A stretch of 64,000 bases of DNA from Actinobacillus genomosp. 1 (GCF_029774175.1 NZ_CP103834.1:1064501-1128500); one strand, 5' to 3'. Positions 26,011 through 35,031 are shown, counted from the first letter of the stretch. A program made the numbers and translations. Notes: a model not told the origin generated them from the sequence alone.

Positions 26011-27249
26011 ATGCAAATTTATCTCGTTGGCGGTGCAGTCCGTGATCAGTTATTAAACTTACCGGTAAAAGATCGGGATTATCTGGTGGTTGGTGCAACG
26101 CCCGAACAACTGCTAGCACAAGGCTATCAGCAAGTCGGCAATGACTTCCCCGTTTTTTTACATCCAAAAACCAAAGAAGAATATGCACTAGCTCGCCAAG
26201 AACGTAAAAACGGGGTCGGCTATAACGGCTTTCTCTGCGATTTTTCGCCGGATGTCACGCTCGAACAAGATTTAATCCGTCGGGATTTAACCATTAATGC
26301 GATTGCCCAAGATGCAAGCGGTCAAATTTTTGACCCATACGGCGGTAAACAAGATTTAGCAAATCGTCTGCTTCGTCATATTTCACCGGCATTTAGTGAA
26401 GATCCGCTGCGAGTTTTAAGAGTCGCTCGCTTTGCCGCCCGTTTCCATTCGCTTGGCTTTAAAATCGCGCCTGAAACGGTAAAATTAATGCAAGAAATGA
26501 CCGCTTGTGGTGAATTGGCTCACTTAACTGCGGAGCGTGTTTGGTTGGAAACTCAAAAAGCCTTTACAACGGATAATCCGCAAATCTATTTTGAAGTATT
26601 ACGAGAAATCGGTGCACTAGCCGTATTATTTCCGGAATTCGGTCGCTTATTCGGCGTGCCTCAGCCTCCACAACACCACCCTGAAATTGATTGTGGGATT
26701 CACACTTTACTTGTTATTGCGCAAGCTAAACGACTTGTAAAAAACGCGGAAAATCCGACCGCTTTACTATGGGCTTCGCTTTGCCACGATTTAGGCAAAG
26801 GTCTAACCGAAAAAGAGATTCTCCCGCATCATTACGGACATGAAGTGAAAGGCATCAAGCCGGCTCGTGAGCTATCCAATCGCTTAAAAGTACCGACAGA
26901 TATCAAAGACTTCGCCATTCTAGTTACAGAATATCATACCCACTGCCATAAAATGGCGGAGCTACGTCCGGAAACCGTATTGAAAGTATTTAACGTACTT
27001 GATGTATGGCGTAAACCGCAACGTTTCTTTGATTTTTTACTCGCTTGTGAGGCGGATGCACGAGGTAGATTAGGTTTTGAAAGTAGAGAATATCCACAGG
27101 CTGAACTCGCCAAGCGTTATTTCGAAGCGGCGAATAAAGTGGACGTACAGCAAGTGATTGCGGATGGTTTTGAAAAACAAGCGATTAGAGATGAGTTGAA
27201 CAAACGTCGAGCCGATTCGATCGCCGCTATAAAGAAAACGATGAGTTAA
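26011..27249 (+). CDS. cca: Cca, CCA-adding tRNA nucleotidyltransferase
   Basis: The 412-residue protein has the same length as E. coli Cca. The N-terminal catalytic core shows GGAVRD (7-12) and the metal-binding Asp21 and Asp23 (KDRDYLVVG), followed by RRDLTINAIA. A C-terminal HD phosphohydrolase domain contains LCHDLGKG. It repairs tRNA 3' ends. A longer in-frame upstream ATG was rejected because that extension is the ppiB terminator and the family starts at MQIYLVGG. A USS-like core lies inside the gene near 26314. Confidence 0.96.
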   Translation: MQIYLVGGAVRDQLLNLPVKDRDYLVVGATPEQLLAQGYQQVGNDFPVFLHPKTKEEYALARQERKNGVGYNGFLCDFSPDVTLEQDLIRRDLTINAIAQDASGQIFDPYGGKQDLANRLLRHISPAFSEDPLRVLRVARFAARFHSLGFKIAPETVKLMQEMTACGELAHLTAERVWLETQKAFTTDNPQIYFEVLREIGALAVLFPEFGRLFGVPQPPQHHPEIDCGIHTLLVIAQAKRLVKNAENPTALLWASLCHDLGKGLTEKEILPHHYGHEVKGIKPARELSNRLKVPTDIKDFAILVTEYHTHCHKMAELRPETVLKVFNVLDVWRKPQRFFDFLLACEADARGRLGFESREYPQAELAKRYFEAANKVDVQQVIADGFEKQAIRDELNKRRADSIAAIKKTMS

Positions 27250-27292
27250 GCCGTATATTTCTTCCCTTTATACCAATAAACCATAAAAATTT

Positions 27293-27320
27293 AATGGAAT
27301 TTTGTAAATCCATTATTTTT
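27293..27320 (+). terminator. Weak hairpin after cca
   Basis: AATGGA (27293-27298) and TCCATT (27309-27314) form a 6-bp stem followed by ATTTTTTTA. It may end cca transcripts. It could instead be an operator for znuD; no Zur consensus was recognised. Confidence 0.35.
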
Positions 27321-27385
27321 TTATGGCTTTTGCGTATATAATTTTCCTCTTTTTAGATTATTCTTATTATATAAAAGGGGAAACA

Positions 27386-30103
27386 ATGAAAAAGAACGCC
27401 ATTACGTTGGCTCTATTTACATTTTTAAGCTTGTCCGTTCAAGCCGAAGAAGCCGTTGAATTGGGGGAAGTAAAAGTTAATGCGCAAGGTGAATTAGCCG
27501 ATTCGATTCTCAATAATTCAAATAATATCAGCGATCAAGTGGTCGATAGATCACAATTAAAACACCGTTCCGCAACCTTAGGTAACGCATTGGCGGGCGA
27601 ACTCGGCGTTCACTCGAATCCGTTTGGCGGCGGTGCCAGCAAACCGATTATTCGAGGGCAAGACGGCGTACGTGTAAAAATCCTACAAAACGGCACGGAC
27701 GTGATCGATATGTCTTCACTCTCGCCCGACCATGTAGTCGCCGCCGATACTTTACTTGCCAGCCAAGTGGAAATCGTCCGAGGTGCGAATACGCTTTTAT
27801 ATAGCACCGCTTCGCCGGCCGGTGTGGTCAATGTGGTGGACGGGCGTATTCCGAGTCGAATGCCTGCCGGATCAATTCTCTCAAATGTTGAAGGGGAAGT
27901 TTTATCCCGTTATAACACCGCCAGCAAAGAAATCGTCAATACCGCCGGTATTACATTGGGGCTAGGTAATCATTTCGCTCTACGTTTAGAAGGGTTGAAA
28001 CGTAATGCGGATAACTATCGTGTACCGAAATTCCAAGCGGAAACCAAACAATTAAATTACTTACCGGGTAGTGATAATAAATCTAGAGTCGGCACTATCG
28101 GGCTTTCTTATATTCATGATAAAGGCTATTTAGGTGCCTCTTACAGCTATCGCAAAGACCGCTATAGTATTCCGGGACATATTCACTGTAACAGCGACAG
28201 AGAACATTTCACGCAATGGTACGGTTCGGGACGTTATTATCTGTCTATCTATCCGCATTTAATGGGCGATGAGGATATTTACGATAATCCGCACACCCAT
28301 TGCAGACATAATCATAACGATCCGAGCGAAAGTAATCCGATCGGTACGCCGGTAAATCATTTACACGACAGCCCTTATATTTTAATGAATACCAAACGTT
28401 ATGACGTGCGCGGAGAATTGTTACAGCCGTTTAAATGGTTGGATAAAGTAAAACTCAGTCTAACTTTCGCCGATTATTATCATGACGAACGAGATCCTGG
28501 TAATCCGCAGACTCAAAGCAATCCGAAAAGTAGTGAACGTAGCCCGACTGTAGATAAAAATAGTGAAAATGCCATTTTCAAAAATAAAGGATTTAATAGT
28601 CGCTTAGAACTTTATCACGCACCGACTAAGCATTTTAAAGGACTTGTTGGAGTACAGTATCAAACGCAAAAAGCCAGTGCGGGGGAAGTGTTACTGCCAA
28701 GTTATTTCGAATCGGCGGAAGCCTATAACAAAGCCTTACAAAATAACGTAAACAGTTATCGTCCTTATTTATTGGTACCGCATACGAATAAAAGTTTAAG
28801 TTTATTCGGCTTGGAGCAATTTAATCTAGGGAAATTTAGCTTAGATACCGCTGTTCGCTACGAAAAACAAAAAACGCCGGTTCACTACGAACAAAAATTG
28901 TTAAATCATGCACTGAACAGTTTGCAAAAAGATCCGTCAAGACCTAAGGTATATTCGCCGATTCATCCCGATTTAACTCCATATAAGCAAAATGCGCTTT
29001 CTTATGCGGCAACCACGTCTTGGGACTTTACGCCGGAAAACCGTTTATCATTCAGTTATTCGCATAACGAGCGTATTCCGTCACCGATGGAGTTGTATTA
29101 TCAAGGAAGACATCTTGCCACCAGCTCTTTTGAACATGGTAATAAAAACTTAACCAAAGAAAAATCGGATAACTATGAATTAGCTTTCCGACACACAGGA
29201 GATAAAGTTTTCTATAAAACCAGCGGCTATTACAGTGATTTCGACAACTATATTTTCAATGAAAACGTAGAGAAAGAAGGCAATCTTTACTTACGTCGTT
29301 ATAACCAAACCACTGCAAAATTTTATGGTTTAGAAGCGGAAGTCACTTATCAATTCCATCCGGATCACAGTATCACTTTATTCGGCGATATTGTACGCGG
29401 ACGCATCGGCAAATTATCACCGGTTATCGGTAAGAATTTCTATGATAAAGATCCGATCTTAGATGAAGAAAATATTAATACCGACTGCTTGCAAAGAGGC
29501 GGAGATTTAAGCCAATGTGTGAAATTTCTTAATCAGCATGAACTTACCGTCCCACCGGTTGTTGATTTAGAACCTTCTTGTACTAAGGAAGAAATCGAAA
29601 ATTCTCCTGAATTTTGTGTAATTACTTACCCGGGCAAACTTGGCACGGACAAACTTGAACGTCCTGCGACTAACGCACCACGAGTTCCACCGATTCGTTT
29701 AGGTTTCCGTTGGCAGGGATATTTCAATCAGAATTGGTCGGCAAACGTAGAATATATTCGTGTCTTTACTCAAAAACGCGTATCAACATCTACCATTGCG
29801 ATTAAACCGAGATTACACACTCCGAAAGGTTGTTCTCGAAGTGACGGTGACTGCGAAATTAAAAACTACGTGAACAACAATCTACCGATGGTCGCTCGTA
29901 AAGTGACGGAAAATAAAACGCAAGGCTACAACTTGCTTAACTTAGGTATTGATTACAATCGCATTATCAAAAATGTCGATTACACCTTCTCGTTACGAGC
30001 AAATAACGTATTGAATGAGCAAATTTATATTCATAACTCATTCTTACCTTATGTGCCGCAAATCGGGCGTAACTTTACCTTTGCCGTCAATGTAAAATTC
30101 TAA
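27386..30103 (+). CDS. znuD: ZnuD-like TonB-dependent zinc receptor
   Basis: The 905-residue outer-membrane protein has a signal peptide (MKKNAITLALFTFLSLSVQAEE), a plug domain with SKPIIRGQDGVRVKILQNG and a beta-barrel ending in Phe (FTFAVNVKF). It follows Neisseria ZnuD throughout: IYPHLMGDEDIYDNP, NAPRVPPIRLGF and SFLPYVPQIGRNFT match equivalents there. A surface loop (about 28178-28370) is rich in His and contains two Cys, as in the zinc-binding loop of ZnuD. The ATG at 27386 with AAAAGGGG is chosen because it starts the signal peptide. Zinc is the likely substrate; heme uptake has also been proposed for the family. Confidence 0.85.
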   Translation: MKKNAITLALFTFLSLSVQAEEAVELGEVKVNAQGELADSILNNSNNISDQVVDRSQLKHRSATLGNALAGELGVHSNPFGGGASKPIIRGQDGVRVKILQNGTDVIDMSSLSPDHVVAADTLLASQVEIVRGANTLLYSTASPAGVVNVVDGRIPSRMPAGSILSNVEGEVLSRYNTASKEIVNTAGITLGLGNHFALRLEGLKRNADNYRVPKFQAETKQLNYLPGSDNKSRVGTIGLSYIHDKGYLGASYSYRKDRYSIPGHIHCNSDREHFTQWYGSGRYYLSIYPHLMGDEDIYDNPHTHCRHNHNDPSESNPIGTPVNHLHDSPYILMNTKRYDVRGELLQPFKWLDKVKLSLTFADYYHDERDPGNPQTQSNPKSSERSPTVDKNSENAIFKNKGFNSRLELYHAPTKHFKGLVGVQYQTQKASAGEVLLPSYFESAEAYNKALQNNVNSYRPYLLVPHTNKSLSLFGLEQFNLGKFSLDTAVRYEKQKTPVHYEQKLLNHALNSLQKDPSRPKVYSPIHPDLTPYKQNALSYAATTSWDFTPENRLSFSYSHNERIPSPMELYYQGRHLATSSFEHGNKNLTKEKSDNYELAFRHTGDKVFYKTSGYYSDFDNYIFNENVEKEGNLYLRRYNQTTAKFYGLEAEVTYQFHPDHSITLFGDIVRGRIGKLSPVIGKNFYDKDPILDEENINTDCLQRGGDLSQCVKFLNQHELTVPPVVDLEPSCTKEEIENSPEFCVITYPGKLGTDKLERPATNAPRVPPIRLGFRWQGYFNQNWSANVEYIRVFTQKRVSTSTIAIKPRLHTPKGCSRSDGDCEIKNYVNNNLPMVARKVTENKTQGYNLLNLGIDYNRIIKNVDYTFSLRANNVLNEQIYIHNSFLPYVPQIGRNFTFAVNVKF

Positions 30104-30119
30104 TCTATTAGAATAAGTA

Positions 30120-30156
30120 AAAAGGGCTGTGTAATTATCTTACACAGCCCTTTTAA
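30120..30156. terminator. Bidirectional terminator between znuD and iscX
   Basis: AAAAGGGCTGTGTAA and TTACACAGCCCTTTT form a 15-bp perfect stem around five bases. A and T runs flank it. It ends znuD and the leftward isc operon. Confidence 0.88.
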
Positions 30157-30174
30157 GTTTTTTAACCAAGCAAT

Positions 30175-30369
30175 TTATTCGTATTCTTCTAACCAAATGG
30201 TTAAAATCGCTTCTAAAATATGCTCGTTTGACGCTTCCGGATCATCATCAAAATCTTCCATTTCACAGATCCATTTATGCATATCGGTAAAACGAACCGT
30301 TGTCGGATCTAAATCCGGATTCATATCATAGAGATTTTCCGCAATCATACGGGTATCAGACCATTTCAT
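30175..30369 (-). CDS. iscX: IscX, Fe-S assembly protein
   Basis: The 64-residue acidic protein matches IscX/YfhJ (MKWSDTRMIAENLYD, VRFTDMHKWI, LEAILTIWLEEYE). IscX binds IscS and iron and modulates cluster assembly. Its ATG overlaps the fdx stop by one base (TAATG). It is the last isc gene. Confidence 0.95.
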   Translation of the reverse strand: MKWSDTRMIAENLYDMNPDLDPTTVRFTDMHKWICEMEDFDDDPEASNEHILEAILTIWLEEYE

Positions 30370-30710
30370 TAGTGTGCCGCCTCATTTGCGTGATTTAAGT
30401 TATATTTCGGAATCTCCACCACTAAGTCTTCTTCGCCTACTACACATTGGCAACTTAAACGGCTATCCATTTCAAGACCCCATGCTTTATCTAACATATC
30501 TTCTTCTTGATCGGTCGTTTCATTTAATGAATCGAATCCTTCACGAATCACTACATGGCAGGTAGTACAAGCACAAGAACCGTCACAAGCATGGTGAATT
30601 TCAACCCCCGCATTGTGCGCTAACTCTAATAAATTGTCGCCGGTTTGCGCTTCAATCACCATACCTTCCGGGCAGAACTCTTCATGCGGAAGAAAAACAA
30701 CTTTTGGCAT
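30369..30710 (-). CDS. fdx: Fdx, isc-type 2Fe-2S ferredoxin
   Basis: The 113-residue adrenodoxin-type ferredoxin has cluster ligands at Cys42, Cys48, Cys51 and Cys87, identical in number to E. coli Fdx. It supplies electrons for Fe-S assembly on IscU. An AGGATATT site precedes the ATG. It lies 129 bp downstream of hscA, a wider gap than usual, without a clear terminator. Confidence 0.95.
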   Translation of the reverse strand: MPKVVFLPHEEFCPEGMVIEAQTGDNLLELAHNAGVEIHHACDGSCACTTCHVVIREGFDSLNETTDQEEDMLDKAWGLEMDSRLSCQCVVGEEDLVVEIPKYNLNHANEAAH

Positions 30711-30839
30711 AATATCCTCTCTTTTATTTACCTCGGAAAGATGCTGAAACCGATTCTACAAGCGGCCAGATTTTACTGACTTTCTGTAAAATCACGATCT
30801 TAAAATCTCTCCAATCCCTTTTTTTCAAAAGGGAACTCA

Positions 30840-32693
30840 TTAAACAATCTCATCAACGGCTTTACCCGCCAATGCTTTTTGGATTGATAAATTCATTCGC
30901 TTCGCAGCAAATGTTTGTGTTGCGAGATCTAAATCTTTTACCCCTTGGGCAATCGCTTGTCGATCCGTACCTTGTTTTAATTGAATCAGTTTTGCGATTT
31001 CCGCTTCAATTAATTTAAACTCTTCAACGCTTAATACTTCCGCTCCGTCTTGTTGTAATGCCGAAACGACCGTATCAATCGTTCTATCCGCTTCAACACG
31101 TTGTTCGGCAAGTTGGCGAGCTTCCATATCTTCTTTGGCGTTTGCCATTGAAGATTTAATCATTTGCGTTACTTCTTCATCGGTTAAACCGTAAGACGGT
31201 TTAATTTGAATCGAAGCCTGCACTTTGGTCGATTTTTCCATTGCCGTAACACTGAGTAAACCGTCCGCATCCACTTGATAAGTAACACGAATTGTCGCCG
31301 CACCGGCAACCATCGGCGGAATGCCTCGTAACGTAAAGCGACCAAGTGAACGACAATCTTCGACTAACTCACGTTCGCCTTGTAACACGTGTACGCTCAT
31401 TGCGGTTTGTCCGTCTTTAGCGGTAGTAAATTCTTGCGCTCGTGCAACCGGAATCGTGGTATTACGCGGAATAATTTTCTCCACTAAACCACCCATTGTT
31501 TCAATGCCGAGTGAAAGCGGTACGACATCCAGCAACAACATTTCGCTATCCGGTTTATTACCGACCAAAATATCCGCCTGAATTGCCGCCCCCAATGCCA
31601 CCACTTTATCCGGATCAATCGAAGTTAAAGGCTGTTTTCCGAAAAATTCGCCGACTTGTTCATGCACAAACGGAACTCGAGTCGAACCGCCCACCATCAC
31701 TACTTCACGGATTTCTTCGCCTTCCACGCCGGCATCTTTTAACGCACGGCGACAGGTCATCAATGAACGTTTAACTAACGGTTGAATTAACTCGTTAAAT
31801 TGTTCGCGGCTTACCGTGCCTTGCCAATTTGCAAATTCCACTTCGGTTTCGACCGCTTGTGAAAGCGCCACTTTAGTTTGGGTGGCTAGCGTTAATAATT
31901 CACGTTGTTCATTGGCATTTTGCGGTTTGTAATTTGCTTGTTCCGCAATCCAATCGGCGAGTAAATGGTCAAAATCATCGCCGCCAAGTGCGGTATCGCC
32001 GCCGGTCGCCAACACTTCAAACACACCGCGACTTAAACGCAAAATCGAAATATCGAAAGTACCGCCGCCCAAATCATATACCGCAATAATGCCTTCTTGC
32101 CCGCTATCCAAACCGTAAGCAATCGCCGCCGCCGTCGGTTCGTTTAATAAACGTAATACATTTAAACCGGCGAGACGCGCCGCATCTTTGGTGCTTTGAC
32201 GTTGTGCGTCATCAAAATACGCCGGTACAGTGATAACTACACCGGATAATTCTCCGCCTAAACGTTGTTCGGCAAAGCGATTTAAATGGCTTAAAATATC
32301 TGCCGACACTTCAACCGGACTTTTATTACCTTGTTTAGTTTGAATTAACGGTAAACCGTTATCGCTGGCAATAAATTGATAAGGTAACTCCGGATAACGT
32401 GTTTGTACGTCTGCTAGTGAGCGACCGATTAAACGTTTCGCCGAAATTACCGTATTCTGAGGGTCAATACTTGCTTGCGCAAATGCTTCAACCCCAACGA
32501 TTTTTTGTTGTTCACCGTAGTGGACGACGGATGGAACTAACGCTCGTTCCTGATCATCTAACAACACCTGCGTTTGCCCGCTACGTACACTTGCCACCAA
32601 TGAATTGGTTGTGCCGAGGTCAATACCCACCGCTAAACGATGCTGATGCGGTGCAGCCGTCTGCCCCGGCTCAGCAATTTGAAGTAATGCCAT
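30840..32693 (-). CDS. hscA: HscA, Hsp70-type chaperone for IscU
   Basis: The 617-residue Hsp70 has the nucleotide-binding motifs GIDLGTTNSLVA, VYDLGGGTFDISIL and VVMVGGSTRVP and a C-terminal substrate domain. HscA recognises LPPVK of IscU, which is present in the IscU encoded here. E. coli HscA has 616 residues. Three unrelated genes separate it from its co-chaperone gene hscB, so it may need its own promoter. The coding strand carries one Haemophilus-type USS core (31986-31994). Confidence 0.96.
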   Translation of the reverse strand: MALLQIAEPGQTAAPHQHRLAVGIDLGTTNSLVASVRSGQTQVLLDDQERALVPSVVHYGEQQKIVGVEAFAQASIDPQNTVISAKRLIGRSLADVQTRYPELPYQFIASDNGLPLIQTKQGNKSPVEVSADILSHLNRFAEQRLGGELSGVVITVPAYFDDAQRQSTKDAARLAGLNVLRLLNEPTAAAIAYGLDSGQEGIIAVYDLGGGTFDISILRLSRGVFEVLATGGDTALGGDDFDHLLADWIAEQANYKPQNANEQRELLTLATQTKVALSQAVETEVEFANWQGTVSREQFNELIQPLVKRSLMTCRRALKDAGVEGEEIREVVMVGGSTRVPFVHEQVGEFFGKQPLTSIDPDKVVALGAAIQADILVGNKPDSEMLLLDVVPLSLGIETMGGLVEKIIPRNTTIPVARAQEFTTAKDGQTAMSVHVLQGERELVEDCRSLGRFTLRGIPPMVAGAATIRVTYQVDADGLLSVTAMEKSTKVQASIQIKPSYGLTDEEVTQMIKSSMANAKEDMEARQLAEQRVEADRTIDTVVSALQQDGAEVLSVEEFKLIEAEIAKLIQLKQGTDRQAIAQGVKDLDLATQTFAAKRMNLSIQKALAGKAVDEIV

Positions 32694-32773
32694 TATGTTT
32701 TATCTCTCTTTTTTATTGCTCTTTCACCTTTGTGAACGAGGTGATAAATTACGGTCAAAATGATGTATTCCTT

Positions 32774-32841
32774 AACTCTCTCCCCTTGTGGGAGAGAGAC
32801 CGATATTTGCTTCGTCCAGAAGCAAATATCAGAGAGAGGGG
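32774..32841. repeat. Left inverted end of the DUF559 element
   Basis: The outer 27 bp (32774-32800) are followed by GATATTTGCTTC (32802-32813), loop GTCCA and its complement (32819-32830), then AGAGAGAGGGG (32831-32841). Confidence 0.75.
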
Positions 32842-33182
32842 CAATCCATATCAATCGCATAAAAAATCGTATCTAATACACGATCTAGATCATTATGAAT
32901 CTCACTATTCCAAAAACGTAATACTTTAAACCCTTGTTGATTTAAATATCTAGTCCGTTGTTCATCATAAGATTGCCGATCTATATGTTGAATACCATCT
33001 AATTCAATAATTAATTTTTTTGAAAAACAAATGAAATCAACAATATAAAATCCTATTACTTGCTGACGTCGAAATTTTGTTCCAATAAAACGCTTTGCTC
33101 GTAATTCTTGCCAAAGCATCTGCTCTTCCTCTGTCATTGAAGAGCGAAGTTTCTTTGCCCGTTGCAGTAATTTTTCTTTCAT
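32829..33182 (-). CDS. DUF559 endonuclease-like protein
   Basis: The 117-residue protein belongs to the DUF559 family, related to Vsr and PD-(D/E)XK nucleases. It shows TEEEQMLWQELRAKRF, FRRQQVIGFYIVDFIC and the active-site-like KLIIELDGIQH followed by LRFWNSEI. The D...ExD pattern (VDF...IELDG) fits a nuclease core. The ATG at 33182 with a weak upstream AGG is preferred over a longer start that would add 22 residues of AT-rich sequence. The C-terminal codons and stop lie in the left repeat. It may act on the palindromic ends that frame it; function is unproven. Confidence 0.75.
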   Translation of the reverse strand: MKEKLLQRAKKLRSSMTEEEQMLWQELRAKRFIGTKFRRQQVIGFYIVDFICFSKKLIIELDGIQHIDRQSYDEQRTRYLNQQGFKVLRFWNSEIHNDLDRVLDTIFYAIDMDCPSL

Positions 33183-33266
33183 ATTCCACCTCGCTAAATA
33201 ATTTAGCGAAAGTAGAAAATAATTTTTCAAATATTTTTGCGATCTCAATCGAGAAAAGGGACTTTT

Positions 33267-33334
33267 CCCCTCTCTCTGCTAAAAATAGCCTTACGCTATT
33301 TTTAGCTGTCTCTCTCCCACAAGGGGAGAGAGTT
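33267..33334. repeat. Right inverted end of the DUF559 element
   Basis: CCCCTCTCTCT (33267-33277) is followed by GCTAAAAATAGC (33278-33289), loop CTTAC, its complement (33295-33306) and the 27-bp outer arm (33308-33334). The outer and inner parts mirror the left end; the hairpin sequence does not. Confidence 0.75.
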
Positions 33335-33340
33335 GTAAAG

Positions 33341-33973
33341 CTATGCTACCGAATAGCCCATATTTTCCGGTACGAATACGCCTTGGTAGTGGCGTTCGAT
33401 CGGGACGGCGATTTTACTTTCTAATTCTAATACTTGATGACCTTGTAAATTCGCAATATCCGTTTGCCAGTTTTCCCAGCGTAAGTCTTTATAAAAATCG
33501 GCTAAATCGCCGGCTAACGCCCAGCCGAGAAATTCCGAATAACCTAAATTTAACGGTTCCCATTTTTTGGTTTTCGGGTTGTGATAATAAACTTGCCCGA
33601 CTTTATCGCCTAAGCCGCCGGCATTAATCGCAAAATAACCGCCGATTGCATCGTCCGCCACTAATAAATGGCTCGGTTGTTCGCCCGATTGTTTAAAGGT
33701 TTTACCGAAATTCCAGTCGAATAATCCTCTCGGTAATTTTTCGTTACCGGAGCCTAAAATACGTAACCAGCCGTGATCAATAAAAATACCGCCGGTCTCA
33801 TACACGATTGCGCCCATCGGCGAACGCGTCGAAAGCTGCATTCCGACTAACGCCGCACCGGCGTCTTCCGGATAGCTCGCTAAAATTTCATAATGATTTT
33901 TTGCTTGCGTAAACCAATCTCTTAAAATAAGCCACGCCGATTGCTTATCTAATAATTCTTCTAATGCTTTCAT
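33341..33973 (-). CDS. DUF2625 family protein
   Basis: The 210-residue cytoplasmic protein has the N-terminal pattern KALEELLDKQSAWLILRDWF and the central TGGIFIDHGWLRILGSG and GLFDWN segments that I associate with DUF2625. No signal peptide, membrane helix or known catalytic motif is visible. The fold family may be related to SMI1/KNR4-like proteins, but that is a guess. It lies inside the isc cluster, between hscB and hscA, where it has no evident role in Fe-S assembly. The neighbouring DUF559 element ends 6 bp beyond its stop. Confidence 0.65.
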   Translation of the reverse strand: MKALEELLDKQSAWLILRDWFTQAKNHYEILASYPEDAGAALVGMQLSTRSPMGAIVYETGGIFIDHGWLRILGSGNEKLPRGLFDWNFGKTFKQSGEQPSHLLVADDAIGGYFAINAGGLGDKVGQVYYHNPKTKKWEPLNLGYSEFLGWALAGDLADFYKDLRWENWQTDIANLQGHQVLELESKIAVPIERHYQGVFVPENMGYSVA

Positions 33974-34000
33974 TGCAAAATTTCCTTTAAATTCGACCGC

Positions 34001-34453
34001 TTATTTTCGGGCTAAGAAATAAATCCCCAAACCGCAAGCAACCGTTAATAAGCCGATTAATTGATTTAATTGGAAAGGACGAACCGCCATTCCAAACAAA
34101 CCAAAATGATCGATAATCGCGCCTGTGACCAACTGTCCGACAATAATAAAAAACAGCATATTGGTAATGCCGATTTTAGGTGCTAAAAATACCGTAGTAA
34201 AGACGAAACCGGCGCCTAAAATCCCGCCGAGTAATTTCCAAAACGGCTGTGACGGAAGCTGTTGTAACGCACCGCTTAAATCGGTTTTCCAAAAACAGAA
34301 TAACAATAATGCAATCGTACCGGTTGCAAACGAAATGGTCGCCGCCACCAACGGTTGCCCGAGCATTGCTTGCGCTAAGCGGCTATTGATTGCCGCTTGA
34401 CTTGCCAAAGCGGAACCGGCGACTAATGCCAACAAAATATAGGGTAAAGACAT
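34001..34453 (-). CDS. DMT-type membrane protein of the YdcZ (DUF606) family
   Basis: The 150-residue protein has about five hydrophobic helices and the YdcZ features: an AINSRLAQ segment after helix 1, a WKLLGGILGAGFV motif and the C-terminal GLLTVACGLGIYFLARK. These are half-size drug/metabolite-type transporters that usually act as pairs; the substrate is unknown. An alternative GTG start at 34501 would overlap the hscB stop; the ATG at 34453 begins the first membrane helix and is preferred. A USS core lies in the gap. Confidence 0.75.
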   Translation of the reverse strand: MSLPYILLALVAGSALASQAAINSRLAQAMLGQPLVAATISFATGTIALLLFCFWKTDLSGALQQLPSQPFWKLLGGILGAGFVFTTVFLAPKIGITNMLFFIIVGQLVTGAIIDHFGLFGMAVRPFQLNQLIGLLTVACGLGIYFLARK

Positions 34454-34500
34454 TTGCAAAATTCTCTTAAAATCCGACCGCTTGTATCCGGCTGATACCA

Positions 34501-35022
34501 CTACATCTCGAAGAATTTTTCTTCGACTTTTTCGATTTGAATAATCAGCTTTTTAAAATAGCGTAGGCGATCTGTCAGCCCATTAGCTTGTTGCCATTGT
34601 TGCGCTTCCAGCGTTTGTTGCAGTTGCTCTAAAACGGCTTTCTGTTCGGCTTTAATTTGCTTTAAGAATGAGGTTAATTCGTCTTCATCACGACGATGTT
34701 CGATTGTTTCCAGTTTCTCATGCCACTCCATCTGTTGCATTAAGAACTCGATATCTCGCATACTTTTTTCTTCGAGATTTTTTGCTTCGCCGGTATGAAT
34801 TTCAATTATTGCTTCCGCACGTAGAATCGGATCTTTAAGCGTTTGTAACGCTGAATTTATATCTGCCGATTTTTGTACCGCCGCTAACTGTTCCGTTGAA
34901 GAACCGTTCGCAAAATTATCCGGATGCAGTTGTCTTTGCAATGCCAAATAACGTTCGGAAAGTAGCGCGTTATCCAATTCAAATTGAACCGGTAAATCAA
35001 ATAGAACAAAAGGATTATTCAT
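34501..35022 (-). CDS. hscB: HscB, J-domain co-chaperone
   Basis: The 173-residue protein has an N-terminal J domain with HPD at 33-35 and a C-terminal helical domain that binds IscU. E. coli HscB has 171 residues. It stimulates the HscA ATPase for cluster release. It lies 9 bp after iscA. In most relatives hscA follows directly, but here a DMT gene, a DUF2625 gene and a DUF559 element intervene. Confidence 0.95.
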   Translation of the reverse strand: MNNPFVLFDLPVQFELDNALLSERYLALQRQLHPDNFANGSSTEQLAAVQKSADINSALQTLKDPILRAEAIIEIHTGEAKNLEEKSMRDIEFLMQQMEWHEKLETIEHRRDEDELTSFLKQIKAEQKAVLEQLQQTLEAQQWQQANGLTDRLRYFKKLIIQIEKVEEKFFEM

Positions 35023-35031
35023 TGTTTATCT

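Larger units (their letters stand above)
32774..33334. mobile_element. 561-bp DUF559 element with inverted hairpin ends
   Basis: A 27-bp sequence at 32774-32800 (begins AACTCTCTCCCC) recurs as a perfect inverse copy at 33308-33334. Inside each lies a 12-bp perfect hairpin with a 5-nt loop (32802-32830 and 33278-33306), then a shared GAGAGAGGGG tract. The two hairpins have the same geometry but different sequences. A DUF559 gene fills the middle and its stop codon falls within the left hairpin. No target duplication is clear. Similar CTCTCCC/GGGAGAG palindromes near DUF559 genes are familiar from other proteobacteria, to my knowledge without a settled mechanism. Confidence 0.6.

Noticed and set aside
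30375..30720. Terminator splitting hscA from fdx
   Set aside because: The 129-bp gap between hscA and fdx has no convincing stem with a T run on the complement.
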